From Bos javanicus (taxonomy: Eukaryota; Chordata; Mammalia; Artiodactyla; Bovidae): a stretch of DNA of 64,000 nucleotides. The translations under genes were made by a program, and so were the position numbers. The notes below the pieces were generated by a model. The model was not told where the DNA came from. It did not search any database and saw nothing but the letters and a program-made list of their open reading frames with translations. Below, in pieces: positions 45,915-56,893 of the stretch (the first letter of the stretch is position 1; each line of letters begins with the position of its first letter). The stretch covers positions 80,560,178 to 80,624,177 of the forward strand of contig NC_083875.1 of assembly GCF_032452875.1 (NCBI RefSeq), in the 5' to 3' direction.

Positions 45915-46160
45915 ACATAATAAAGGTGACTGTGATGGCCAAGTGCATGCACTAAACAAAAGTCCCTTGTTTTAATGTATCTTCCAACTGTTCTTTGCGC
46001 AAGACTGAGCTCCTACGGGTAATTAAGGAAGACGGTTTAACCTGGCTGAATGAGAGCAGGGCTCGGAGCAAAGTGGCAAAGGGGCAGCGGAGCAGAGCTG
46101 ACGTCAGCTGTTAATTTGACATGGTAACGAGGGCACCGATGAAAGATAATAGGGGTAGGG
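45915..46160. promoter_or_regulatory. Candidate conserved non-coding element with CRE palindrome
   Basis: Unique sequence centred on the 14 bp palindrome agctgacgtcagct (46096-46109). This holds a full cAMP-response element (TGACGTCA, 46099-46106) overlapping an E-box (CAGCTG, 46105-46110), followed by a TTAATTTGACATGG stretch. CpG survival (cgcaag, tacggg, acgg, gcgg, acgtc, aacg) is high for this window. Function is inferred only. Confidence 0.35.
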
Positions 46161-46357
46161 CTGACCATGGAAAGGCAGAGCACAGCACGCTTCTGAAGTC
46201 TTCCTTTTATGTAATTTTCTTGCCAAGTAGCTAAATAGATTTTTCATCCCCTTTTTTCTCAGCTGACACTTCACTGGAGCTACGACTAACTGGTCACATG
46301 CCCTGAGCTTGATCGCTGTCTGCTCAAAGCACAAGGATTATGTACCGCCAACTACAA

Positions 46358-46545
46358 AGATTCACACCCAGCTCTGCCACTTTCTATCTGCGTGACCTAA
46401 GACAAGTTACTTCAACTCCCAGTACCTCAGTTACTGCATCCATAGAATGGCCATGATGATACTAGCACCTTCCTCATAAGGCTGTTGTGAGCATTAGAGT
46501 GACAAAAATATTGGGCTGAGGACAGAGCCGAGTACATATGTGAAT
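46358..46545 (+). repeat. MIR SINE, near full length
   Basis: Forward MIR: 'cacacccagctctgccac', 'ctatctgcgtgacctaag', 'acaagttacttcaactccc', 'cagttactgcatccatag', 'ttcctcataaggctgttgtg', 'gcattagagtgac'. Confidence 0.8.
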
Positions 46546-46639
46546 TTGTTATTACTACCTTGAAAACTTTAACTATATTTGCACAATTTTTTTCCACTTT
46601 ATTTCTTTGCTGTTTGGAAATTTCCTGGTGAGAATATTT

Positions 46640-46785
46640 TTTTTAATTTTTAATTGGAGGATGATTTTTTTAGATATTGTGTTGATTTCTGCCATACAAG
46701 AATGAGAATCAGCTATACGTATACACATATCCCCTCCCTCTTTAGCCTCCTTTCCACCCACCCCATAGTGTCTTTCGTAGAGCAA
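46640..46785 (-). mobile_element. Ruminant L1 3' UTR fragment
   Basis: Reversed L1 sequence: 'taattggaggatgattttt', gatattgtgttgatttctgcc, 'catatcccctccctctt', 'cctcctttccacccacccc'. The T-run on the left is the reversed tail. Confidence 0.75.
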
Positions 46786-46814
46786 GTGTTCATTAAATAG
46801 CCCTTCTCATCACA

Positions 46815-46945
46815 AAAATGAAATGGTAATTATATGATGGTATGGAGCTGTTTTATTTTGCAACATGGAGGTGTATCGAATCAATACCTTAACTTTTTAC
46901 AATGCTACATCTCAATTGTATCTCAATAAATGTAAGAGAAAATCA
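46815..46945 (+). repeat. L1 3' end, forward
   Basis: 'tgaaatggtaattatatg', 'ttattttgcaacatggagg', 'tgtatcgaatcaatacc', 'ttgtatctcaataaatg' follows an L1M-type 3' terminus. It directly neighbours the oppositely oriented L1 piece on its left. Confidence 0.6.
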
Positions 46946-47511
46946 TAATAAATGTCTCTTAATACATTTTTTTTCTCCTCTTCTCTCTTTGTCCCTTTAT
47001 CTTCATAAACAGTGACTCCATTTCTACTGTCAAACACTAGACAAAGTGAATATGGTGAAGACCCATTAACATGTTACGACAGTGAGTTAGGAATGAAGAT
47101 GGCAGTGGTTATGTTTCTGTGTTCAGGCCATCCCAAAGCTGAGAGGTTCCCTTTCACATTCTCAGTGTTTAAATGATTTTTTTCTATAACATTTAAACAA
47201 TTCTTTTCAATTTGAGTTATTCCTTCGTAAATTTTTCAGTTTATTGTGAGTTCTTCTGAAATCCTTTAAAAGCCATTTATTTACTCACCAAAAATTCTAG
47301 GAGTTATAGAATTCTTTGACTAATTTCTCCAATAGTAATTTATGTTTACTTGTTACAAATTTTAATTATGTAATTTATAGAAATTGGTATTGGATGATAC
47401 CGTTTTTGTCACTTTTGGAGATATCTACAAAATAACATTTGTCTGATTTTTAGTTCTTTTCAGAGCAATTTAAGTAATTATTAAGGAACATCATAGGATT
47501 TATGCTTCTTA
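46946..47511. other. Unassigned AT-rich sequence
   Basis: No feature recognised. Confidence 0.4.
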
Positions 47512-47524
47512 ATGAACACATTTG

Positions 47525-47747
47525 AAAAGAAAAAGTGACAGTGTTAGTCACTCAGTTGTGTCCAACTCTTTGCAACCCCGTGGACTGTAGCCTGCTAGGC
47601 TTCTCTGTCCATGGAATTTTCCAAGCAAGAATACTGGATTGGGTTGCTGTTTCCTTCTCCAAAAGATCTTCCCAACCCAGGGGTCGAACCTGGGTCTTGC
47701 ACACTGCAGGTAGATTCTTTACCATCTGAGACACCAGGAAAGCTCTT
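47525..47747 (-). mobile_element. Bov-tA SINE
   Basis: Complete minus-strand copy. TSDs atgaacacatttg (47512-47524) and atgaacatatttg (47748-47760) agree at 12 of 13 positions. Confidence 0.95.
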
Positions 47748-47760
47748 ATGAACATATTTG

Positions 47761-48244
47761 CTGTTCAGAAAAGTATATTTTACAATTTCCCTGAAGATTA
47801 AGACACCATTTACAATAAATAGAAACCTGTGATGGAGAATATGGTATTTCATTAGAATTAAAAATATTAAAGTTTGTCTACTGTTAGGAAAACAAGAAAA
47901 GGTTTTGTTGAAAGGATCGGGATAAAAATAACAAACTGGGAACAATAAAAATGATATTCAGAGATATATGAAAAAACTACTAAAGGGAAGAAAGATGTCC
48001 TCACAGGTAAAGAATAGAAGCCTGATTAATTCATGAATGCATCCAGAAGTAGGCTGTTATTATGTTCAAGAATATAGTTGTGAATATAGTTGCAAGATTA
48101 AAAATGAATTTAGAAATTCAGCAAATTGGTCATTTGGTGACATGCTTCTTAGAATTCACTCTACTTTGTCTTCTAAATGGTGTTGTGAAAGAATTCTCCA
48201 CTTGCCTGTCTGTTATTTGTGAGGCATTTAAGCAGACACAGTGA
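47761..48244. other. Unassigned AT-rich sequence
   Basis: No feature recognised. Confidence 0.4.
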
Positions 48245-48249
48245 AGTTT

Positions 48250-48335
48250 CTCATCTTTGCAACCCCATGGGCCTACCACGCTCCTCTGTCCATGGGGTTT
48301 TCCAGGCAAGAGTACTGGAGTGGGTTGCCATTTGT
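48250..48335 (-). mobile_element. BovA fragment
   Basis: Short BovA body only (gcaaccccatgggcctacc to tggagtgggttgccattt). Confidence 0.85.
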
Positions 48336-48811
48336 TGAGAGAGGTGTACAGTGACCTCTGTAATAAACTGATAGGAAGGGAGATCAGAGGATCATTCCAG
48401 TAAATATCTACAGTGAAGTATAAAATATGGACAAGTCACGAGCGTACAGGAAAATGTAATTTACATGCAGACCAGCACATAAAACATTATCCGCCTTTCA
48501 GAAAAGTTTCTTGTCCTTCATCCCAGGTACTATGCTTATCCAAAGTAACCACTACCCTGACTTTTGACATCACAGACCAGCTCCGTCTTTATATGTATGT
48601 TTTGAACTGCATATGAATGAAAGTGTTCATATGATCTGTATAGTGTTAGCTTCTTTTGCTCAGCATAGTGTTTGTGAGACTTGCTGCACGTAGTTATAAT
48701 TCTTTTTTTTTCTTGTTGTATAATACTCCTCAGTACGAACATTCTACTATTGTATCTGTTTTATTGTTGACCAACATTTGCATTTTTCTTTGGGTTCTTA
48801 CAAAGAAGGTT

Positions 48812-49035
48812 GGGCTTCCCCAGTGGCTCAGTGGTAAAGAACCCTCCTGCAAAGCAGGAGCCGCAGGAGACGTGGTTCAATCCCTGGGTTGGGACAATCC
48901 CCTGGAGAAGGGCATGGCAACCCACTTCAGTATTCCTGCCTGGAGAATCCTGTGGACAGAGGAGCCTGGTGGGTTACAGTCCATAGTGTCGCAAAGAGTT
49001 GGCCATGAGTGTAGCAACTTAGCACACACGCACAC
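48812..49035 (+). mobile_element. Bov-tA SINE
   Basis: Head gggcttccccagtggctcag, a duplicated cagga step in box B (gcaggagccgcaggagacg), BovA body and a (CA)-rich tail. Flanks acaaagaaggtt (48800-48811) and acaaagagtgtt (49036-49047) resemble a TSD. Confidence 0.93.
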
Positions 49036-49090
49036 ACAAAGAGTGTTACTATGTACATTCTAGTACTGTATGTGTGTTTTGGTGATGATG

Positions 49091-49130
49091 TGTGCATATT
49101 TGTTTAAATATGCACATTTAAATATGCACA
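49091..49130. repeat. 11-bp inverted repeat plus direct duplication
   Basis: tgtgcatattt (49091-49101), 4-nt spacer, aaatatgcaca (49106-49116), then the right arm again at 49120-49130. One left arm can therefore pair with either of two right arms. Confidence 0.88.
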
Positions 49131-49748
49131 TTTGAAGATTTCTGCAAAGTTTAATTGGCATTTTATTTGACCAATTTGTGGGCTTTATGTGGAGATGGAC
49201 TCGCTGGTTTACAATGTATGCATATGCTCAGCTTTAGTTGATATTGCCAAGCAATTTGCCAGAGTTGTATCAATTTACATTCCCATCAGCAGTTTGAATT
49301 CCTAGTTATTCTCCATCCTTCCCAATTGTTGGTATTATCATGTACCCAGCACATTTTCTTGTGCTTATTTACCATTTTGACATTCTCTTTTGTAATGTGC
49401 CTACTCAATTCTTTAGCACATTAAAAAAATTGGTTTGTCTTCCCTCTTGATTTATAGGCTTTATACAGGTTTTTATTCTGGTCATGTATGTATTAATAGC
49501 ATATTCTCCCATTCTGTGGCTCACCTTTTACCTGTCTTAACAGTGTCTTGATGAACATGTGCTATTTTTTTTTTTACTTGTGAAAATATGTAATTTTATT
49601 GTTTTGTGGAAGCGTTGGGATTAATTTCAAACAGTTCCCTATTTAGGAAAAAAACAATATAAGTCATTTAAAATTACTCTTTGTTTCCTAATTTTTTTAT
49701 ATCTTTTTATTGTTCTCTTAGGCTATATGAGATTTCCCTTAGTACTTC

Positions 49749-49772
49749 TGTGTGTGTGTGTGTGTGTGTGTC
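49749..49772. repeat. (TG)n microsatellite
   Basis: About 11-12 uninterrupted TG units. Confidence 0.9.
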
Positions 49773-49870
49773 TGATGCAGATCAATGTGTGTGTGGCGTA
49801 GGCCAGTTTGTCAATCTTTTCTTTAATGCTCAGTACTTTTTGTGCCCCTGGGTTAGAATATTTTTAATGT

Positions 49871-50133
49871 TGCTGCTGCTGCTAAGTCGCTTCAGTCGTG
49901 TCCGACTCTGTGCGACCCCATAGACGGCAGCCCACCAGGCTCCCCCGTCCCTGGGATTCTCCACGCAAGAACACTGGAGTGGGTTGCCATTTCCTTCTCC
50001 AATGTGTGAAAGTGAAGTCGCTCAGTCCTGTCCGACTCTTTTCGACCCCATGAACTGCAGCCCACCAGGCTCCTCCATCCATGGGATTTTCCAGGCAAGA
50101 GTACTGGAGTGGGGTGCCATTGCCTTCTCCAGT
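49871..50133 (-). mobile_element. BOV-A2 SINE
   Basis: Starts with the reversed CAG tail (tgctgctgctgctaag), then two BovA units joined by gtgtgaaagtgaagtcgctc. High similarity to the family pattern suggests a fairly young copy. Confidence 0.95.
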
Positions 50134-51500
50134 GCCCAAATTCTGCAGTTCAGTGATTCGCCTGTAGTTCTCCATGTGTTCATTTTGCTCAGGCTCTGCT
50201 AGTTGAGTAAAGAACACAGTCAAGCTGCACCGTTGTAGGTTATGTGCCAGGACAGAGGGGAACTGAAGGATGACAGAAAACAGATCCAGCCACCATGCAG
50301 CTCAGCATCAAGGAGCTAGGAATAGCGTATCAGGCACAATCTCACTCTCATAACCAGATGATGGTGGAGCTTTGCAGCAGCCAGTATCCCTGCTCCTTGA
50401 CCTACCACTCTGCAGGACTGCGACCCAGTGAGTCAGCCTGCCCCTCTCTCTCTTTCTCTTCTACCATGCTATCTTCTCAATACCTTCTTCTCTCTGCCCC
50501 ATGACTTCTTCTTATTGCCTTTGCTCTGTGAATCTCTGTTTTAAAAGGTAGGGTATTAATTAAAAAAAAAAAAAGAAGGTATGGAAGGTCAACAGACCAG
50601 GAAATGAGTACCACTGAAAAGATAATTTGTTTACTTACAAAGCCCAAGAGAAGGGAGCAGGCCATGTCATGAAGGGTTACCTGGGGAAGTACCAGGTGAG
50701 TCAGGAGGTAGTGGGAGAAGAAAGAGATGTGGATGAGAATCTTTATTGTGGTTTCCATGAGAAGGAAAGGGTGAGACTAGGACTGGCTGGTTTGAATAAT
50801 TTCAGCAGGCTGTGGGGCTTGGGTGCTTTGTCTGATACCTGGCTGTGGGGTTGTAGGCCAGGCAAATAGTGACCCAGAAAGTGAGAGCCCCATAAAGGAG
50901 ATAGTTTCAGTGTGGTTTTATATTTGAAAGCTGTGCTTGTGGGCAAATTATTTTCTATCTCAAGGCTAACCAGAGGGGCAGTCCCTTCAAAATCAGCAAG
51001 ACCCTGGATGTCAAAGCATCAGAATGCAGAAGTAAAAACATGGTTACTACAGTCTCTGGACTCCCTATCCCCCACCCCCAAGAATTGTCAGTCCCCTAAA
51101 ATGACTTAGTCTCAAGAGACTCCCCATGGGAGGCTGAATCGTCCAGTGAAGGCTGTTTGCTTCTGAGGTGAGCTCCCTGACAGCACCCCACCCCAGGCAG
51201 ACTGGTCAGCCTAAGCATTCGAGCCTCACTAAGATCTGTCAGCAGGGCCAGACTGGTGCCCTCATGTGATCAGCTCTGCCTGAAGAAGACATTTGTCACT
51301 GTGTCCATCTGTCCAAGTGACTCCCCTGCCATCATTTTGAGCTTTCCTCTGCCTCTTCCCCTAGCCTTCCCAATTCTTCTAAGCCTCCAGCCATGTCCAT
51401 GTTTCCTCCCTGAATTGCCAGAGTAACCTTTTCTCTTCTTTAATGGAACTTTTCACTTTCTGCCATTTGATATATGTTGCTTTCTGTCTATATCACCTTT
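50134..51500. other. Unassigned sequence
   Basis: About 1.4 kb with no repeat or gene I can support. Contains a short poly(A) at about 50561-50573. Confidence 0.4.
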
Positions 51501-51504
51501 AGAA

Positions 51505-51642
51505 GCACACAAATGCAGAGGGCGGGCTGAGTGAGTGTGTCTTATTCAGTCTACAGTTACTGTTTCCTTCTCTGCACCGCTAGGGTCTATCACAATACCT
51601 GGAGCATCAGTGTTCAATACGTATTTATCAAATGGCAGAAAC
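51505..51642 (+). repeat. L2-type LINE 3' end
   Basis: 'gtgtcttattcagtctacag', 'gcaccgctagggtctatcac', 'aatacctggagcatcagtg', 'ttcaatacgtatttatcaa' follows the shared L2/MIR terminus. Confidence 0.55.
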
Positions 51643-52094
51643 CTCCTATTTTATGTTAAGTCCCCAACAGAAGTAGACCCTAAACCAAGGATTCTTGAGT
51701 GAATCATTTACTTGGGCAGTGATCCCCAGAAGAACTGCTGGGTGTAGGGGAGGAGAGAAGGGAGATTGGGGAGCTGCCAGGACAGTGTGGGCTAGACAGC
51801 TGTTTACCCCTGAGGGCAGCTGGTGCTCATTCCTGTTGGTACTCTTTGTGGGACACTTCTCGGAGCTGCTCCATCTGGATTATGTGTCCATATGTCACTG
51901 GGTGTGGGCTGCCCCTGGGCCAGTAAATCCCCTGACACACAGCAGAGCACGTTCATGTAGCCAGAGCAGACCTTCTACAGGGTCCTCAGTGGCTATGGTC
52001 CGGAACCAAGCCAATGGATTAAGGGGGGCACTGATGCATCCATGATCCTTAAGTGGTAAAGGTTAAATAGCCATCAATCCTAAAATTTAGGTAC
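51643..52094. other. Unassigned sequence
   Basis: A 116-codon open frame (51695-52045) shows no recognisable domain. Nothing else seen. Confidence 0.4.
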
Positions 52095-52102
52095 CTATAA
52101 CT

Positions 52103-52320
52103 TATGGGATTCCCTGGTGGCTCAGATGGTAAAGAATCTGCCTGGAATGTAGGAGACCTGGGTTTGATCCCTCGGTTGGGAAGATCCCCTGAAGAAGGGC
52201 ATGGCAACCTACTCCAATATTTCTGCCTGAAGAATTCCATGGACAGAGAAGCCTGGCAGGATACAGTCCATGGGATCACAGAGTCGGACACGACTGACAG
52301 ACTAACACTTTTCTTTCTTT
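52103..52320 (+). mobile_element. Bov-tA SINE
   Basis: Complete copy, head gggattccctggtggctcag, tail 'ctaacacttttctttc'. A perfect 8 bp TSD, ctataact, lies at 52095-52102 and 52321-52328. The long open frame across it (FPGGSDGKESAWN...) is the usual SINE-derived artefact. Confidence 0.95.
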
Positions 52321-52328
52321 CTATAACT

Positions 52329-53674
52329 ATTGACCAAGGGACAGAGAAAAAAGGGACAAGTTTATAGACATTTCCTGCAGGGAGCAGCCAGCTGACTTTG
52401 GGGCTAGGTGGCTGATGTCCTCATGGGCCTCCCGCATTTTCTCACCATGGCTGGCTCCCACAGCTGGTAACAGCTGGGCTACATCCCCCGCTAAGCTGTC
52501 CAGAAACTGTGGCATGGCCAAGGCACGCTTTGGTGAGGTGGGCAGAGCTCCTTCCAGCTGTCCTGGTCTCCTGTGGGCCCTCCCTCACTCCAAGTAGCAG
52601 CATTCCTCTGAGTACAAGCACTCATCCCCTCTCCATTCACGCAGCTGGGGGCCGCTTTGCCCCTGTGCTTAGCAGGTGACCATTTCCTCCCTGGGAGCCA
52701 TTTGTGAGTCCTGGCCCCAGGCTAGCTCAGCCTTTTCTTATTTTGCTCTGAGGTCTCCCATTGCACAGAGGTGGGGGGTCTCTGGGAGCTGCTGGCCACC
52801 TGGGCCTGGTGAAGTAGAGAATGGTAAATTCAACTGAGGCTAACAGGAATCACAAGCATGTGGACCCCAGCCCCATTTAGGAAACTCAACTCAGAAAAGC
52901 AGATGAGAACCGGGTGGAAATGAATGAAATGTGGAAATTGTGACTCTCTGGAGTTTGGCTTGGATGCAAATGTCATCACTTTCCTCCACGCACATGAGCA
53001 TTGCAGCAAATTTCCCTGTTCCAGACATTCTCGAATTGGCCAATTTATATTTTTGGACACACTTCCGGAGTAATCTGTCAATTAACATGAACCAGATTCC
53101 CTTTCTTTTTTTTCTGTTAGCAGAATCCTACAAAAATGTTTCCCAAACTCATCAGTTCCCCTGAGCATTCTTGTAATCATAAGCAGGCGGCCCCATGTGT
53201 CGGTCGACTGCCATGTTCCTGACATTCCACCCGGCCCGTACTTTGTGGAGTCCCCCAGGAAGGAGCTTTTCTCATGCTCTGGCCATAAGCCTGGGCTGGG
53301 AAGGCCAGGTACAACTGTGGAGTTGACAAGGGTATTTTTTTAATGATGCACATTGATTCCATGTTATGTTTTTAATACTGTAACGTGATTAAAGGAAAGA
53401 AGAGAAGGGCAAACAAAACAGGTCCTGCAGGCTGGAAACTGGAGTGATGTGGCGAGGACTGTGGCCTAAGAGATCATCCCCAAGTGCTAACATATAGCAC
53501 CGTGACCTGGAACAAGTCCTTCAGCCCTGCTGACTCCAGTTCCCTCCTCTTCTGGAATTCTGGACCACATTCCAGCTCTAAAATTCTTAAGAACACACAA
53601 AATTTCGAAATCCACAGACACGGATATCCTCATACTCTTTGGATATGAAAAAGTGCCTTATGTGACAAATAGAT
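52329..53674. other. Unassigned sequence
   Basis: About 1.35 kb of mixed composition with no repeat family or gene recognised. Confidence 0.4.
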
Positions 53675-53686
53675 ATTTGTCAGTGG

Positions 53687-53953
53687 TTGCTGCTGCTGCT
53701 AAATCGCTTCAGTTTTGTCCGACTCTGTGTGACCCCATAGATTGCAGTCCACCAGGCTCCTCTGTCCCTGGGATTCTCCAGGCAAGAATACTGGAGTGGG
53801 TTGCCATGTCCTTCTCCAATGCATGCCTGCATGCTAAGTCACTTCAGTTGTGTCTGACTCTCTGTGACCCCTTGGACAGCAGCCCACCAAGCTCCTCTGT
53901 CCACGGGATCCTCCAGGCAAGAATACTGGAGTGGGTTGCCATTTCCATCTCTC
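53687..53953 (-). mobile_element. BOV-A2 SINE
   Basis: Reversed CAG tail (tgctgctgctgct), two BovA units joined at atgcatgcctgcatgctaag. TSDs atttgtcagtgg (53675-53686) and atttgttagtgg (53954-53965) agree at 11 of 12 bases. Confidence 0.95.
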
Positions 53954-54263
53954 ATTTGTTAGTGGACTGAAGCCTAAATAAGTAGTCCATATGAAGTCAC
54001 TGAGCAAGGATGGCGTGACACTGGACCATGACATCATCTCTCAAAGTTAAGAACTGTATATATTTATAAAACTTTTTAAGAAGTGTATTAGCAAGACATT
54101 GAAGCAAAAAGTGTTTTTCCCTTGAATCAACATTCAAAGATTTTCTCCCCATTCTTTCAGGTTTCAAAGTAACAACTTCAGTTTATTACAAACCTCAATG
54201 CATGTGTCAATATCATGAATTGACACGCCAACCTGTGGGAATGGCATTCTTACATCTTTCTAG

Positions 54264-54376
54264 CGATGAAGGAGCTGGGAAGGTTAAAAACCTTGCCAAG
54301 AACACACAGCTGGTAGGTAGCAGGGCTGGGATCTGAAATCAGCACCTGTTTCTGTCCACATATCATTAGCACCATC
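54264..54376 (-). repeat. MIR SINE fragment
   Basis: Reverse MIR core: 'ggttaaaaaccttgccaag', 'aacacacagctggtaggtag', 'cagggctgggatctgaaatc'. Confidence 0.75.
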
Positions 54377-54520
54377 TTGGTGGGTGGTGAGATGCTCTGA
54401 AAACAATTCCTGGACTCTCAAAATTTACTTGGTTTTTCTCCAACATACTTGAGCCCATGAAAAGGGCTTTTGGAAAAGCTAACCTATCTTGTCTTCAGAA
54501 GAATTCTAGAGAACCATGCT

Positions 54521-55023
54521 ACATGACAAACCTAGACAGCATATTAAACAGAGACATAACTTTGATGACAAAAGTCCATCTAGTCAAAGCTGTGGTTTTT
54601 TCAGTAGTCATGTATGGATGTGAGAGTTGGATCATAAAGAAAACTGAGCACTGAAGAGCTGATGCTTTTGAACTTGTCTGCAAGACTCTTGAGAGTCCCT
54701 TGGACAGCAATGAGATCAAACCAGTCAATCCTAAAAGAAACCAACCCTGAATATTCATTGGAAGAACTGATGCTGAAGCTGAAGCTGCAATATTTTGGCC
54801 ACCTGATGCAAAGAGCTGACTTATTGGAAGAGACCCTGATGCTTAGAAAGATTGAGGGCAGGAGGAGAAGGGGATGATAGAGGATGAGATGGTTGGATGG
54901 CATCATTGATTCAGTGGACATGAGTTTGAGCAAACTCTGGGAGATAATGAAGTACATTGAAGCCTGGCATGCTGCAGTCTATGGGATCAGAAAGAGTTGG
55001 ATATGACTGAGTGACTGAACAAC
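54521..55023 (+). mobile_element. BovB LINE, 5'-truncated
   Basis: About 500 bp: TNLDSIL..RDITL, VVMYGCESWIIKKTEH, a decayed LLRVPWTA, ILKETNPEYSLEELMLKLKLQYFGHLMQRADLLEE, then the non-coding tail. Multiple frame breaks. Confidence 0.92.
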
Positions 55024-55830
55024 AGGTTGTATGACTTATGGATGAGCTCAGCACAGCATCCCCAACAAAAAGGAAGGTTCTAGGTTGTGGGCATTCTGGG
55101 ACACCTGTTAGAGATAATAGGGGCCAGCTTGTTTGAGCAACTGTGATTGTTTCTTTCCCAAAGGGGTCATTTCATCAGGAATCTTTCACTCTAAGATCTA
55201 AGCTTTTAGCTTCACCAAATCCCATAAACTGCTACATTGTTTTGCCTTCTATCTTCTGCTTTTTCCAAGATTTTAAGGGTTTTTAAAAAATTTTTCCCCA
55301 AGGTTTTCCAAGATACTAAGAACAGGTTTTACAGTGTTACCCAGTCAGTAGAGTTTCTCACTGAACTCAAGTTTTCATGGTTTCATCTGAAGCTAGAAAC
55401 AGAATTAAACTCCAAAATGACCACCAGAAACCAAATTCTATTTTCAGTCCCTCCTGAGGCAAGGGAAGATTGATGCAGTTTGCCCAGTCTCAAGTCTGTC
55501 CCACATGGCCAGCCTGAAACTGGGTCCTGAGTCAGTCTTCTTGTTTTAATTTGTTTATTTGTGATGGGGACTTGCTGCTTCTAGGAGGAGCCCATTAAAA
55601 AAAAATCTCAGAAGACATCAAAAAGTTCTGATGAAACATCTTGATGATTTAAGTGCAAATATGTCAGAGACACATGGTTCCTATTATTCCTGGAATAACA
55701 CATGGGTTTAAAATTCAAGGGGAAAAGTGTTTGGTAAAACACATTGAGGACTTGGCCAAACGTTTTTTAAAGACCAGTTCTGAGGCCTGAAGAGGAAAAC
55801 ACTCAGAAGGAGGCAAATCCAAGTGCTCTA
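55024..55830. other. Unassigned sequence
   Basis: No feature recognised. Confidence 0.4.
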
Positions 55831-55985
55831 CTCCTCTCTGGTTTGTTTCTTTTCTTGATCAAGGGTGACAATTGTGTTGCCATCAGAGCACCGAATTATT
55901 TGCCACCACAAGGAATTTATCTGACCTGTTACGTTTTGGTAAACAAGTCTAGGTATCAATCCTATCCGCATTGTTTACCAGCAAT
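55831..55985. promoter_or_regulatory. Candidate regulatory block with paired FOX-type sites
   Basis: tggtaaacaa (55937-55946) and ttgtttacca (55971-55980) are a perfect inverted pair of forkhead-type motifs, 24 bp apart. Upstream are the palindrome cttgatcaag (55854-55863) and a SOX-like acaattgt. Regulatory role is an inference. Confidence 0.3.
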
Positions 55986-55989
55986 ATTA

Positions 55990-56117
55990 GTTTTAGTCAA
56001 AAGGAAAATAATATATATCATAGGATTGTTGTGACCATTGGTACTTGTACATGTCAACTACATGGCACATAGTAGATGCTTAAGAAGAGGGAGCATTTAA
56101 AATGATCATTATTCACT
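55990..56117 (+). repeat. MIR SINE 3' part
   Basis: 'cataggattgttgtgacc', 'catggcacatagtagatgc', 'ttaagaagagggagcattt'. The MIR is cut at its right end by the L1-like insertion. Confidence 0.65.
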
Positions 56118-56587
56118 ATACCTGAAAGTCTGCTTTTTTGTTAAATTCACTAGTTTGCTATATTTTTTAGATTCCCCACATGAGCAATATCACACTGTAT
56201 TTATCTTTTTCTGTCTCACTTATTTCACTTAGCATAATGCTTTCCAACCAGGGGGTTACCAATAGGGGGATGGGGCAAAATAAAACTAGGGGAGTAGGAG
56301 GTACAAACTCTTGGTTGTGAGACAGGCTCAAGGATGGGGAAAAGACAACATGGGGAAGGTACGACATGGGGAAGATAGCCAATACTTTGTAGCAAATGGA
56401 AAGTAATCTTTAAAAATTATATAAAAATTTTTAAAAATTAAATAAAAATGAAATAATACACATAAAATAGTGTATACAATAGAGTGATACAGCTTAAATA
56501 ATAATAATAGTAATAGTGAAACATATGCCCATGTACCCACAACCAGCTTAATAAAAAGAGCAATACTAATACTTTGGAAAAAAAAAT
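56118..56587 (+). mobile_element. L1-like insertion with inverted 5' part
   Basis: Flanked by aaaatgatcattattcact (56099-56117) and aaaatgatcactattcact (56588-56606), an 18 of 19 match. The left ~100 bp (about 56155-56252) is reversed L1 3' UTR (gattccccacatgagc, 'cacttatttcacttagc'), then from about 56253 the L1 3' UTR runs forward ('accagggggttaccaatag', 'gaggtacaaactcttgg') and the insert ends in an A-rich tail. This is the arrangement produced by twin priming. Confidence 0.7.
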
Positions 56588-56606
56588 AAAATGATCACTA
56601 TTCACT

Positions 56607-56883
56607 TCAAAAGTGGTGATGGGAGAATGGGTGAGGAATCTATAGTTGAAATTGTTTTGAGGGTGTGAAGAATATGTGGAATCACGTACGTTCCTCTAGC
56701 CACATCCCCAGCCAGAGACACAGTTAGTAGAGGAATAGAGTGAATGACCAACTGCTGCTACACGTGAAGCAAAGAGTGTGAGCCCCAGACTGGGAGGCCA
56801 AGATGAAGTCAGTCTCCAGTAACCAACTCACTAGGGCATGTGATCCTTCAGGCACATTTTAATGTGACTTTTTAGTTTAGATT
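56607..56883. other. Unassigned sequence
   Basis: Short spacer between the L1-like insert and the large BovB. No feature recognised. Confidence 0.4.
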
Positions 56884-56893
56884 ATTCATTTTA

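Larger units (their letters stand above)
48395..49570 (-). repeat. Old L1M-type 3' UTR, reversed, split by Bov-tA
   Basis: Reversed blocks in order: 'caaagtaaccactaccctg', 'tgtttgtgagacttgctgc', 'ttgcatttttctttgggttc' left of the SINE. Right of it: 'tatgcatatgctcagcttt', 'gttgtatcaatttacattcc', 'ctccatccttcccaattg', 'tattctcccattctgtggc'. This follows old L1 3' UTR order. Confidence 0.65.

Noticed and set aside
46096..46109. 14-bp palindrome as a statistical anomaly by itself
   Set aside because: About four perfect 14 bp palindromes are expected by chance in 64 kb. Only the CRE content and CpG-rich context keep it of interest.
52104..52367. Open frame reading FPGGSDGKESAWN
   Set aside because: This peptide is the translation of the Bov-tA SINE and appears wherever that SINE lies in a gene model. 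It is not a protein.
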